5,025 nt of DNA from Desulfobulbaceae bacterium (GTDB lineage Bacteria > Desulfobacterota > Desulfobulbia > Desulfobulbales > Desulfobulbaceae): positions 1 to 5,025 of the forward strand of contig JALXCX010000307.1 in NCBI GenBank assembly GCA_026990725.1, read 5' to 3'. A model generated the notes under the pieces. That model searched no databases. It saw nothing but the letters and a program-made list of their open reading frames with translations, and was not told the DNA's origin. A program made the translations under genes and the position numbers. Of this stretch, positions 4,871-5,025 are shown in pieces; the first letter of the stretch is position 1; every line of letters starts with the position of its first letter.

Positions 4871-5025
4871 ATGAATACTATATTTACAAAATACCGACTG
4901 CTTGTGGCCTGCGCGGTTCTGGCCCTGTCCCTGACCTTTATTGCAGAGGCGGCCGCTGAGCGGGTGTATCTTGATATCGCGGCATCGGACATGCGGAAAG
5001 TCGTTGTTGCGGTTCCGCCTTTTGT
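4871..5025 (+). CDS. tolB: TolB, periplasmic Tol-Pal protein (5' part only)
   Basis: Only the first 51 codons are in the window and the frame is open to its end. The N-terminus is a signal peptide: K7 and R9, then a hydrophobic core (about 10-24), and a likely cleavage near the AEAAAE stretch (25-30). The mature start RVYLDIAASDMRKVVVAVPPF matches the beginning of TolB's N-terminal domain, where a strand of the form VYLDI is followed by a short region and the IAVPxF element. TolB's beta-propeller, which binds Pal, would lie beyond the window. The gene begins 29 nt after tolA, in line with co-transcription. There is no recognisable Shine-Dalgarno in the AT-rich gap, so the ATG rests on the signal peptide and family fit. 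Confidence 0.88.
   Translation, partial: MNTIFTKYRLLVACAVLALSLTFIAEAAAERVYLDIAASDMRKVVVAVPPF

Overview
The window fits a Gram-negative bacterium with an outer membrane. It carries the start of a Tol-Pal operon on the plus strand and an outer-membrane beta-barrel gene with a signal peptide and a C-terminal phenylalanine on the minus strand. Protein style (low-homology short porin, a thioredoxin-reductase-like flavoprotein with a CVDC motif, a TonB/TolA mixed third Tol protein) suggests an anaerobic Desulfobacterota-type organism, perhaps Desulfobulbales. That placement is an inference from style, not from a marker gene.

Layout. Positions 1-146 hold two adjacent hairpins, probably a terminator region. 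Positions 147-935 (minus) encode a 262-residue outer-membrane porin-like protein with a strong Shine-Dalgarno and a hairpin in its 5' leader. The 254-base gap 936-1189 holds that leader, an AT-rich stretch and a perfect 9+9 bp palindrome. Positions 1190-2107 (minus) encode a TrxB-like flavoprotein disulfide reductase whose NADPH-binding motifs are badly degenerate. Going rightwards on the plus strand, a good sigma70-type promoter (2219-2247) precedes a leader with three clustered inverted repeats (2303-2364). Then comes a small zinc-ribbon reading frame (2413-2640), followed by tolQ, tolR, tolA and the first 51 codons of tolB, which runs off the window.

The tol genes work together. TolQ and TolR form the proton-motive-force-driven inner-membrane motor. 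TolA is the periplasm-spanning arm, and TolB is the periplasmic partner that links to Pal and the outer membrane during constriction.

The most unusual object is the small reading frame just upstream of tolQ. It encodes a clean C-x2-C-x16-C-x2-C zinc ribbon, but an in-frame UGA lies between the two knuckles, and a two-tier stem-loop starts 5 nt after that UGA. It is either a gene broken by one nonsense mutation or sequencing error, or a candidate UGA-recoding (selenocysteine) gene. The sequence alone cannot decide.
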